NCBI GenBank assembly: GCA_963790045.1 | Contig: CAWBMS010000010.1 | Coordinates: forward strand, 1-64,000 | Length of the DNA: 64,000 nt | Direction of reading: 5' to 3' | DNA from: DATKMP01 sp963790045 | GTDB lineage: Bacteria; Bacteroidota; Ignavibacteria; UBA10030 | Shown here: piece by piece, positions 46,793 through 53,747 of the stretch | Position numbering within the stretch: position 1 is the stretch's first letter | Layout: every line of letters starts with the position of its first letter | Program-made: the position numbers and the translations under genes | Notes under the pieces: model-generated | Seen by the model: only the letters and a program-made list of their open reading frames with translations | Databases searched by the model: none | Told to the model about the DNA's origin: nothing

Positions 46793-46851
46793 CATACGAG
46801 TTGCTACTTCGGGATTTACTCAGCTACTGTCTTTTTAAGGAAACTCGTATG
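46793..46851 (+). promoter_or_regulatory. Inverted repeat covering the start codon of the polymerase-like gene
   Basis: CATACGAGTT (46793-46802) is the exact reverse complement of AACTCGTATG (46842-46851), which includes the ATG start. The ribosome-binding site AAGG (46838-46841) lies at the foot of the right arm. If the mRNA folds this way the start codon is paired. Confidence 0.55.
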
Positions 46852-48033
46852 GAACTGCAATCTTTTTACTTACCGGATAATCTGGATTTACAATCACTTC
46901 TACTGCAACACAACAAACCACAACTTATAAAACACTTGGACAAATTCCACTGGTTTATTTCTCTGCTCTATGTAAAGAAATTCATAGATAAGAGATACAG
47001 TGAGTTAGAACATTTTGAGAAGAAACGTATAAAGAGAATATTTATGCCGGTGCACTCAGCAAAATTAAAAAAGGTGCTGACGAAAAGACTATATAAGGAA
47101 ATTATAGACACGTGTGTGGAATTGCAGATTGTGGAAGTGGATAACAAGTATATGCCAAAAGAAAAAACAAAATCGTACAGACTTGCATCAGTGTATCATA
47201 ACGGTGTCACTTACAAAAAGGTTGCTTGTCAAAATTTACAGTTCAATGACAAGTTAGTGGAATTAAAAAAAAGGGAATGGGACGGTCTTAGTATGGTTCA
47301 TAAAAAGATATTGCAGAATATGTATCGGTATCAGTTTGATGTTCAACAAGCGGAACAGATTTTAGATTCGCTGGAGATTTCTACGCATGCTTATATTTCT
47401 GCGAAAGTCTGTATAGACAAAATTGTGGATAGGGAATTCTTCTTTACAGTTAGTCCACAAACCGGCAGATTATTTCACAACTTCTGCAATCTGAAAAAAG
47501 AATTGAGATGCTGTTTGCGTGATGCTGAGAACTTGCCGCTTGTAGATATTGATGTTGCGAACAGCCAGCCGTTCTTTCTCTCTGCCATATTAAAAGATGC
47601 TGGGCTTGATAGTGTAGATACAGAACACTTTCAAAAGCTTTGTCAAACTGGATTGCTCTACGATTATATTGCGAACTTCAACGGATTGACTCGTAAGTAT
47701 GTAAAAGAACAAATGCTGACATTATTTTTCTGTAAGAATCACTGGCAGTTCAAAATGAAAGATATATTCATTGAGGAATTTCCAGTTGTCTATGATGCGA
47801 TTGCAGAACTGAAAAATGATAACAACGCAGACTTGGCAATACTGCTTCAGAAAGTGGAAGCCGAAATTATGATAGATACGATTGCGCCAATACTAATAGA
47901 AAAAGACATAAAGTTCATCACTGTTCACGATTCTTTCTTGGTATCACAGACAAACGTTGAGACAGTAAATGCGATAATGCAGGATTGCTTTCAAAAGAAA
48001 TACGGGATTGTGCCAATGATACGAACGAAGTAA
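46849..48033 (+). CDS. Putative single-subunit polymerase (family A / T7-RNAP-like palm)
   Basis: A 394-residue protein, not a recognised named family. The start is ATG 46849 with TTAAGGAAA upstream. The C-terminal 200 residues contain, in the right order and spacing, QTGRLFHNFCNLKKELR (about 204-220), motif A-like VDIDVANSQPFFLS (Asp233/Asp235, Gln240), motif B-like R282-x3-K286-x6-F293 (TRKYVKEQMLTLFF) and motif C-like TVHDSF (His360-Asp361). The HDS form recalls T7 RNA polymerase; the TGR resembles family A DNA polymerases. The N-terminal half is Lys-rich and helical, possibly DNA-binding. No exonuclease domain is seen. Replication of the element is the likely role, by inference. Confidence 0.55.
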   Translation: MELQSFYLPDNLDLQSLLLQHNKPQLIKHLDKFHWFISLLYVKKFIDKRYSELEHFEKKRIKRIFMPVHSAKLKKVLTKRLYKEIIDTCVELQIVEVDNKYMPKEKTKSYRLASVYHNGVTYKKVACQNLQFNDKLVELKKREWDGLSMVHKKILQNMYRYQFDVQQAEQILDSLEISTHAYISAKVCIDKIVDREFFFTVSPQTGRLFHNFCNLKKELRCCLRDAENLPLVDIDVANSQPFFLSAILKDAGLDSVDTEHFQKLCQTGLLYDYIANFNGLTRKYVKEQMLTLFFCKNHWQFKMKDIFIEEFPVVYDAIAELKNDNNADLAILLQKVEAEIMIDTIAPILIEKDIKFITVHDSFLVSQTNVETVNAIMQDCFQKKYGIVPMIRTK

Positions 48034-48070
48034 AATAGAACAAGGGGGATGTATGGGGAAGACAATAATT

Positions 48071-48365
48071 ATGGAAAAACGTATGTAAGGCAGAGATACG
48101 GAAGGATATTGCAGACGTATCAAAACTATTAGAACGATTGAACAAGAAAAATATAAACTGGGTGCTGTCGGTATTCTTTGATTCGGCAGACAATATCATA
48201 TACGGGGATTTACACAACAAGCGCGAAGAGCTATGGGACTGGGAATCAGATTATCAATTGCTGATAGAACCAATGCAGATTCCAAATAACGATTCACAGG
48301 ATTATACAGAAGCAATTTATTCGCTGTATCATTCACAAAATAAAAACACAACACAAATAATATAG
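48071..48365 (+). CDS. Small unknown protein of the element, possible frameshift
   Basis: The clear reading, from about 48084, is KAEIRKDIADVSKLLERLNKKN and then WVLSVFFDSADNIIYGDL with an acidic C-terminus. It has no ATG in frame. A TTG at 48138 is possible, but an ATG at 48071 would join it if one A in the AAAAA run at 48075-48079 is extra, giving about 98 residues. The family is not recognised. It follows the polymerase-like gene by 37 bp and is probably in the same operon. Confidence 0.45.
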
Positions 48366-48377
48366 GGAGACATTAAA

Positions 48378-49103
48378 ATGGCAAAATACGATTTCTCAAA
48401 ACAAAAAAGTAACTATGATTCTGTCAATAAATATAATGGGTATCTTGCAGACGAAGTGAACAAGTTTAATAGTGATGGCGAAAGGATAAAAACGATGTTC
48501 GCAGATTATAATGCTGCTTTACAAGATGAAAAACAAAAACTTCAATACGAAAACATCTTAGGTGCATATCTTTTAAAATTGGATTCACTTACAGACATGG
48601 TGCAAACGGCTATCGTGAGCTTGTCCGCTAAGATTCAAGGCAAGATGTATCCATTATCTACAGATAGTAACGCAGGATTAGCAAGTAAATGGTCGTCTAA
48701 TGGAATTGTAGTAGGTCAGCTAACGATTGCCAATGCAATCTCAATATTCAATTTATCGTTGAACGATGAAAAGATACGAAATGCTTTTGTGTATAACGTG
48801 GCAAAGTATATAGCTACAGGTCAGTTTGATTTTTATTCAACGCTGTTAGAATTGGAATTAAGCAGAACTGGAAAGAACGCAGAAGAGTCTCAGAAGATAC
48901 AAGATGCACGAAAGCAGTATTATCAATACTTGAAAATTACTCCAATGGTTGCAGAATCATTAGAACTTGCACGGCTCTTGGATGATATAAAATGGCAAAG
49001 AGGAATTCAGAGTGCATCTTTACAAAGTAATAACATAGCGAATGCTGTAAGTCAATCAACAAAAGACATGCAGTTGAAACAAGCATTGGCAGAACTTCAA
49101 TAA
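48378..49103 (+). CDS. Unknown 241-residue protein of the element
   Basis: ATG 48378 follows ATAGGGAGACATTAAA, a good ribosome-binding site. The sequence is mostly helical and rich in Asn, Ser, Gln and Lys, with repeated hydrophobic heptads around residues 45-80 (KLQYENILGAYLLKLDSLTDMVQTAIVSL split across the segment) suggesting coiled coil. There is no signal peptide, membrane helix or enzyme motif. A terminator follows. I cannot assign a function; cargo, partition or structural roles are all possible. Confidence 0.6.
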   Translation: MAKYDFSKQKSNYDSVNKYNGYLADEVNKFNSDGERIKTMFADYNAALQDEKQKLQYENILGAYLLKLDSLTDMVQTAIVSLSAKIQGKMYPLSTDSNAGLASKWSSNGIVVGQLTIANAISIFNLSLNDEKIRNAFVYNVAKYIATGQFDFYSTLLELELSRTGKNAEESQKIQDARKQYYQYLKITPMVAESLELARLLDDIKWQRGIQSASLQSNNIANAVSQSTKDMQLKQALAELQ

Positions 49104-49134
49104 ATGGTTAATTAGTTATAGTGTTAAATCGGAA

Positions 49135-49167
49135 AGCTCAATATCTGAAAGGGTATTGGGCTTTTTT
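49135..49167 (+). terminator. Intrinsic terminator of the element operon
   Basis: AGCTCAATATC and GGTATTGGGCT pair (one wobble) and are followed by a TTTTTT run, 32 bp after the 241-residue gene. Confidence 0.75.
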
Positions 49168-49350
49168 GTTTTCAATTTGCATTTAATTTTATTCCTGTAA
49201 CAATCCACAAATATATTCAACGCTTCCTTTCAGAAAACTAACATTCTAAAAATAAAACAGTGAACTGGTTGACACCGATGGTTTTTTTATTACCATCCAC
49301 CAAGTTGTTTAACTAACTGATACAATAAAACAGTTTGAAAGGATGTTAAA

Positions 49351-49518
49351 ATGAAAGCACCACAAGTAAGAAGGGCATTACTTCAAAAAGTAATCAAGAA
49401 GCCCGGCTACATTTTAGGGACTGGCTACAATTCAACGTGGCAAAAAGCTGTAGGTATTCTTTTAGAACAAAAGAAGATTAGACAGATAAAAAACAAACTT
49501 TACCCGATAAATAACTAA
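49351..49518 (+). CDS. Small basic protein, 55 residues
   Basis: ATG 49351 has GAAAGGATGTTAAA upstream. The peptide MKAPQVRRALLQKVIKKPG...WQKAVGILLEQKKIRQIKNKL is strongly basic and helical, compatible with a small DNA-binding or excisionase-like protein, though no motif proves it. Upstream is TTGACA at 49269 with a GATGGT/ACCATC hairpin behind it. It is the last gene of the element. Confidence 0.5.
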   Translation: MKAPQVRRALLQKVIKKPGYILGTGYNSTWQKAVGILLEQKKIRQIKNKLYPINN

Positions 49519-49526
49519 CAAAAAAA

Positions 49527-49545
49527 CATACAGTTCATACACAGT
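49527..49545. repeat. Right-end arm-like repeat of the element
   Basis: CATACAGTTCATACACAGT at the right end resembles the tandem ATACAGTTTC/ATCTACAGT array at the left end (44638-44660). Shared end sequences fit recombinase arm sites. Confidence 0.45.
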
Positions 49546-49592
49546 GAGAAAATTTATACGGGTTTTGAAGGTTTACGAATGGAAGACAACTT

Positions 49593-49642
49593 CGTGACAG
49601 GCAGGCGCTCTAACCAAGCTGAGCTACGACCCCATGCATATA
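49593..49642. repeat. att site, far copy with 5' half of tRNA-Asp
   Basis: Identical over 50 bp to 44524-44573. It carries tRNA-Asp bases 1-41 (49593-49633, minus strand) without the 3' half, so it is a non-functional tRNA fragment. Confidence 0.9.
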
Positions 49643-49646
49643 TTTT

Positions 49647-49675
49647 AATATAATGATTTATGATTTCTGTTTCAA
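49647..49675 (-). promoter_or_regulatory. Displaced original tRNA-Asp promoter
   Basis: On the minus strand TTGAAA (49675-49670), 17 bp, TATATT (49652-49647). It now reads through the tRNA fragment into the right end of the element. Confidence 0.65.
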
Positions 49676-49805
49676 GCATGAATTTCACGTTGTTTGCGCA
49701 AAGCCGCTTAAAATATTTTTAGATTACCTGTAATTTTATTGAAAGGACCATGGTAAATTCGTTAGCGTGATTGAAGTATTATTAGAGGAGAATGAGATCG
49801 CACGA

Positions 49806-50606
49806 TTATTTACCAATGAGTAGCGAAGTCATCGATAGCGAACCCATGACAAGTTGGTCATTGAAAAATGTTGGCTGCTCTTCTGGTTGCTTTGCACCAA
49901 GAATATAGAGTAAGGGAAGAAAATGTTCCGGCGTAGGAATTGCAAGCGCCGCCGATCTTCGAAGTGCCGTGTAGTTGATTAACGCTTGAACGTTGTTGTT
50001 GCGGATGTAATCGTTAAACATTGTTCGGGCTTCTTCTGCCCATGGAAATCCGCCATCGGGATTATTCCAATCGACAAGACTCAAGTTGTGAACAATATTG
50101 CCGCTTCCTATAACAAGAATTCCTTTTGAACGCAATGAAGCAATTTCTTTTCCGAAATCAAAATGCCATTGTGCATTTTTCGTGCGGTCTAAACTTAATT
50201 GCAGAACCGGAATTTCTGCAAGCGGATACATGTGTTTCAAAACACTCCAACAGCCATGATCAAGTCCCCACTGATGATCTAATGCGATTGATGTTTTCTT
50301 GATTGTATCTTGAAATATTGTTGCTAACGATGGATTGCCATGAGCGGGATATTGAACGCTGAAAAGTTCAGGGGGAAATCCATAAAAATCATGAATGGTC
50401 TTTGGCTGTTTCATTGCCGTGATGAATGTGCCTTGAGTTTCCCAATGTGCTGAAATGCAGAGAATGGCTTTCGGCTTTGGCAGCTCTTTTCCAATCTTTT
50501 TCCAGCTCTGACTAAATTTATTATCTTCAATGGCATTCATCGGATTGCCATGCCCGACAAAAAGCAATGGCATTAAATCTGTAACGCCATTTATTGTATT
50601 GTCCAA
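49806..50606 (-). CDS. ygiD: Class III extradiol dioxygenase, YgiD/LigB type
   Basis: A 266-residue 4,5-DOPA-dioxygenase-like protein. The start is probably TTG 50606 with GGAG 9 bases upstream; ATG 50573 is the next choice. Metal ligands appear in PLLFVGHGNPMNAI (His), LCISAHWETQGTF (His), GLDHGCWSVLKHMYP (His pair) and GSGNIVHNLS. The family pattern PAHGNPSLA and PTPEHFLPLLYILGA is clear. In the family the metal may be zinc or iron. The physiological substrate is unknown. It is the first chromosomal gene beyond the element. Confidence 0.9.
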   Translation of the reverse strand: MDNTINGVTDLMPLLFVGHGNPMNAIEDNKFSQSWKKIGKELPKPKAILCISAHWETQGTFITAMKQPKTIHDFYGFPPELFSVQYPAHGNPSLATIFQDTIKKTSIALDHQWGLDHGCWSVLKHMYPLAEIPVLQLSLDRTKNAQWHFDFGKEIASLRSKGILVIGSGNIVHNLSLVDWNNPDGGFPWAEEARTMFNDYIRNNNVQALINYTALRRSAALAIPTPEHFLPLLYILGAKQPEEQPTFFNDQLVMGSLSMTSLLIGK

Positions 50607-50763
50607 ATCTATTTACTCCAGCTTCGATATGTGTTTCAATTACCTTTGTTTTCTACAAGATACATGTTTTTGCCGATTCAAATGAAAGTAAGAGGGCATT
50701 TCAAAATGCGATTCGAATGTTCTATATGGTGATAAAATATTTTGAAATATTTTCATATTTCTC

Positions 50764-50791
50764 TTGACAACAACTTTTTTTTTATTATCTT
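50764..50791 (+). promoter_or_regulatory. Promoter candidate for cysK
   Basis: TTGACA (50764), 16 bp and TATCTT (50786) lie upstream of cysK. The palindrome ACATATATGT at 50792-50801 overlaps the expected transcription start and may be an operator for a neighbouring regulator. Confidence 0.45.
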
Positions 50792-50835
50792 ACATATATG
50801 TTTATCAACATACTCAACATTAAAGGAGATCAACA

Positions 50836-51780
50836 ATGACAATAGCAAAAAACGTTACCGAATTAATCGGTAAGACGCCGTTGGTTCGAATTAATCGTCT
50901 TACGGCAAACAGCAAGGCAGAAGTTGTTGCAAAATTAGAAAGCTTCAATCCGCTTTCCAGTGTAAAAGATCGTATCGGATTGTCGTTGATCGAGGATGCC
51001 GAGCGTCGTGGTGTTTTAAAAAAGGGATCAGTCATTATTGAACCGACAAGCGGCAATACAGGAATTGCGCTTGCCTTTGTGGCGGCAGTAAAAGGCTATC
51101 GTTTAATTATTACACTGCCGGAAACATTCAGTATCGAACGGAGAAAACTTTTAAAAATATTCGGTGCGGAATTAGTATTAACGGAAGGTGCAAAAGGGAT
51201 GAAGGGTGCCATTGCAAAAGCAGAAGAGCTTGCGAAGCAAATTCCAAACTCATTTATTCCCCAGCAATTCAATAATCCGGCAAATCCAGAAATCCATCGC
51301 CGAACAACAGCCGAAGAAATATGGAAGGATACAGATGGCAAGGTGGATATTTTTATTGGCGGCGTTGGCACGGGTGGAACGATAACCGGTGTGGGAGAGG
51401 TTTTAAAGAAACGAAAGAAGGGTGTTCAAATTATTGCAGTCGAATCAGAAAAATCTCCAGTACTTTCTGGCGGACAACCGGGGCCACACAAGATTCAAGG
51501 AATTAGTGCAGGATTTATTCCAGGAAATTACCATGCTGACGCGGTTGATGAAATTATAAAAGTGAAAGAAGAAGATGCGGGTGCAACTGCGCGCGCAGCT
51601 GCGAAACAAGAAGGATTGTTGATCGGCATTTCCAGCGGTGCTGCGTTGTGGGCAGCACTACAAGTTGCCCAGCGTCCAGAAAATGCTGGAAAACTTATTG
51701 TCGTATTTCTGCCGGACACTGGCGAACGATATTTGAGTACATGGCTGTTTGAAGAGCCAGAAGAAACTGTCGTCAAATAA
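50836..51780 (+). CDS. cysK: Cysteine synthase A
   Basis: O-acetylserine sulfhydrylase, a PLP enzyme making cysteine. The 314-residue protein starts after AAAGGAGATCAACA. Family motifs are LVRINRLT, SVKDRIGLSLIEDAE (PLP Lys), PTSGNTGIALAFVAA, FIGGVGTGGTITGVGEVLKKR and ISSGAALWAAL. A typical GIGAGFIP-like loop appears as QGISAGFIPGN. It leads a plus-strand cluster with metY and an Rrf2 regulator. Confidence 0.96.
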   Translation: MTIAKNVTELIGKTPLVRINRLTANSKAEVVAKLESFNPLSSVKDRIGLSLIEDAERRGVLKKGSVIIEPTSGNTGIALAFVAAVKGYRLIITLPETFSIERRKLLKIFGAELVLTEGAKGMKGAIAKAEELAKQIPNSFIPQQFNNPANPEIHRRTTAEEIWKDTDGKVDIFIGGVGTGGTITGVGEVLKKRKKGVQIIAVESEKSPVLSGGQPGPHKIQGISAGFIPGNYHADAVDEIIKVKEEDAGATARAAAKQEGLLIGISSGAALWAALQVAQRPENAGKLIVVFLPDTGERYLSTWLFEEPEETVVK

Positions 51781-51830
51781 AAAAAATTTCAATTATAACT
51801 ATACGTATCAACAAGAAAAGGGAAACTACA

Positions 51831-53126
51831 ATGTCTGAAAAAAAATATCGTTTTGAAACGATTGCTGTCCAGGGAGGGCAGAAGAATCCTGATCCAACAA
51901 CTTTGTCTCGCGCTGTCCCGATTTATCGAACAAGTTCGTTTGTATTTAAAAATACGGAGCATGCCGCAAATTTATTTGCCCTCAAGGAACTTGGTAATAT
52001 TTATTCCCGGCTTACGAATCCAACCAATGAAATATTGGAAGAACGGATCTCGCAATTAGAAGGCGGTGCTGCCACGGTTGTTGTGTCATCAGGGTCATCC
52101 GCGATATTTTACGCTATCATCACTCTTGCCGAAGCGGGTGATGAGATTGTATCCGCCAATAATTTGTATGGAGGAACTTACACGCAGTTTGATGCCATTC
52201 TCCCGAAGTTTGGCATCAATACAAAATTTGTCGATCCACGTGATCCCAAGAATTTTGAAAAAGCCATTACCGATAAAACGCGTGCTTTGTATATCGAAGC
52301 CATCGGTAATCCTGTTCTAGATTTTACAGATATTGCTGTCGTTGCGGATATTGCACATAAGCATGGCATTCCATTAATTGTCGATGCAACATTTACCACT
52401 CCGTATTTGTTGCGTGCGATTGACTACGGTGCGGACATCGTCATTAATTCATTGACAAAATGGATTGGCGGCCACGGTACGGCAATCGGTGGAAGCATTA
52501 CGGATTCGGGAAAGTTTAACTGGAAAGGCGGAAAGCATAAATTATTTACGGAACCAGATAAAAATTATCACGGGTTGCGCTGGGCGCTTGATCTTCCTGA
52601 ACCGTTAGCTCCCATTGCGTTTGCGTTGCGTGTGCGCACCGTGCCGCTGCGAAATCTTGGTGCAGCACTTTCTCCAGATAATGCTTGGTTCTTTTTGCAA
52701 GGCACAGAAACGTTGCACTTGCGTATGGTACGACATAGCGAGAACGCTCTTGCTGTTGCGCAGCATCTGAAGAAGCATTCCAAAGTTGCGTGGGTGCGAT
52801 ATCCTGGTTTGTCAGATGATCCGGCATATAAAACGGCTTCGAAATATTTGAAACGGGGTTTTGGAGGGATGGTTGTATTTGGAGTTAAGGGAGGGTACGA
52901 TGCAGCAGTAAAAATTATTGACAATATTGAATTGTTCTCGCATCTCGCAAACGTTGGAGATGCGAAGAGTTTGATTTTGCATCCGGCAAGCACATCTCAT
53001 TCACAACTTTCGGAAAAAGAACAGCGTGAAAGCGGATTGACACCCGATCTCATCCGGTTGTCTATCGGGATTGAGCATATCGATGATATCATCGAATCAC
53101 TGGATGACGTATTGGCGAAGATTTAA
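51831..53126 (+). CDS. metY: O-acetylhomoserine sulfhydrylase
   Basis: PLP-dependent Cys/Met-metabolism enzyme of 431 residues, forming homocysteine from O-acetylhomoserine and sulfide. Start ATG 51831 has GGGAAACTACA upstream. Seen are FETIAVQGGQ, IYSRLTNPTNEILEERI, ALYIEAIGNP, the Lys motif VINSLTKWIGGHGTAIGG and SLILHPASTSHSQL. The length and KWIGGHG favour MetY over the shorter cystathionine synthase. It lies 50 bp after cysK and is likely co-transcribed. Confidence 0.93.
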   Translation: MSEKKYRFETIAVQGGQKNPDPTTLSRAVPIYRTSSFVFKNTEHAANLFALKELGNIYSRLTNPTNEILEERISQLEGGAATVVVSSGSSAIFYAIITLAEAGDEIVSANNLYGGTYTQFDAILPKFGINTKFVDPRDPKNFEKAITDKTRALYIEAIGNPVLDFTDIAVVADIAHKHGIPLIVDATFTTPYLLRAIDYGADIVINSLTKWIGGHGTAIGGSITDSGKFNWKGGKHKLFTEPDKNYHGLRWALDLPEPLAPIAFALRVRTVPLRNLGAALSPDNAWFFLQGTETLHLRMVRHSENALAVAQHLKKHSKVAWVRYPGLSDDPAYKTASKYLKRGFGGMVVFGVKGGYDAAVKIIDNIELFSHLANVGDAKSLILHPASTSHSQLSEKEQRESGLTPDLIRLSIGIEHIDDIIESLDDVLAKI

Positions 53127-53221
53127 TGCGGCATGATCCACACGAGCAGGAGCAGGAAATTACTACCATTTTCTGCTCCGCTCACTTATTTAATGTATAT
53201 AAAAGAAAAAGGTAGAACCTT

Positions 53222-53656
53222 ATGAAATTTTCCACACGTTGTCGATACGGCATACGCGCGATGATTGAAATCGCACATCGGTATAAACAGGGGCCGGTAA
53301 AACGTAAAGACATCTCTAAAAATCAAAAAATTTCTTCCCATTATCTTGAGAATATTCTAATTACCTTAAAGGGACAGCACATCATTAATACGGTGCGCGG
53401 CGCCAGCGGCGGTTTTACATTAGAACGCTCCCCGAAAAAAATTACGATGTACCAAATTATTACAGCATTAGAAGGGTCCATTGTACCTTCTGAGTGTATT
53501 GATACGCCGGATTGTTGCAGCAGGACGGCAACGTGTGCGGCGCGTAAGTTCTGGGTGAAACTTCATGAAGCACAAATGAATGTTCTCACTAAAACCACGC
53601 TTCAAGACCTTCTCGATATGGAAGTAGCAACCGGACAAATTGATTACAGCATTTAA
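53222..53656 (+). CDS. Rrf2-family regulator with IscR-like cysteine triad
   Basis: A 144-residue winged-helix regulator. The N-terminal HTH covers about residues 1-60 (MKFSTRCRYGIRAMIEIAH, KDISKNQKISSHYLENIL) and the wing follows at VRGASGGF. Cys92, Cys98 and Cys105 (plus Cys99) sit where IscR has Cys92, Cys98 and Cys104, so a [2Fe-2S] cluster is plausible. The location after cysK-metY suggests control of sulfur assimilation, as CymR does. Iron-sulfur binding is inference. Confidence 0.9.
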   Translation: MKFSTRCRYGIRAMIEIAHRYKQGPVKRKDISKNQKISSHYLENILITLKGQHIINTVRGASGGFTLERSPKKITMYQIITALEGSIVPSECIDTPDCCSRTATCAARKFWVKLHEAQMNVLTKTTLQDLLDMEVATGQIDYSI

Positions 53657-53690
53657 AACAATCATCGGTTGCACTTTTTTGATATAAAAA

Positions 53691-53720
53691 AAAGCGCACC
53701 AAATAGTTTTGGTACGCTTT
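53691..53720. terminator. Bidirectional terminator
   Basis: AAAGCGCACCAAAT and TTTTGGTACGCTTT pair with one mismatch between the Rrf2 gene and the convergent FadL-like gene. Confidence 0.8.
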
Positions 53721-53747
53721 ACACAAAAGGTAAGCGACTATTTCGAT

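Larger units (their letters stand above)
45793..46848. other. Non-coding, structured 1-kb region of the element
   Basis: No plausible gene over about 1050 bp on either strand. It contains three 12-bp iterons at 46209-46244 and a fourth related unit at 46600-46612. There is an interrupted inverted repeat around 46324-46361 (ATTGACACACT and AGTGTCTGTCAAT), a 13-of-15-pair hairpin at 46520-46572, and two copies of CCAC-N-GTGGCGAAGCA at about 46531 and 46625. An origin, a partition site or a structured RNA could be here; the sequence does not decide. Confidence 0.55.
44524..49642. mobile_element. Integrated element in tRNA-Asp with recombinase and polymerase-like gene
   Basis: Bounded by identical 50-bp direct repeats, 44524-44573 and 49593-49642. 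Gene order is tyrosine recombinase, a non-coding region with iterons and hairpins, a palm-domain polymerase-like protein, a small ORF, a 241-residue unknown and a 55-residue basic protein. It is more AT-rich than its surroundings and has no conjugation or phage structural genes. The repeat is the 5' half of tRNA-Asp plus 9 upstream bases. Its size, about 5.1 kb, is small for an independent replicating element, so it may be a satellite or integrative plasmid. Confidence 0.85.

Noticed and set aside
45793..46848. A retron-like reverse-transcribing system in the element
   Set aside because: The palm protein lacks a YxDD motif and shows HDS instead, so it is not a reverse transcriptase by eye.
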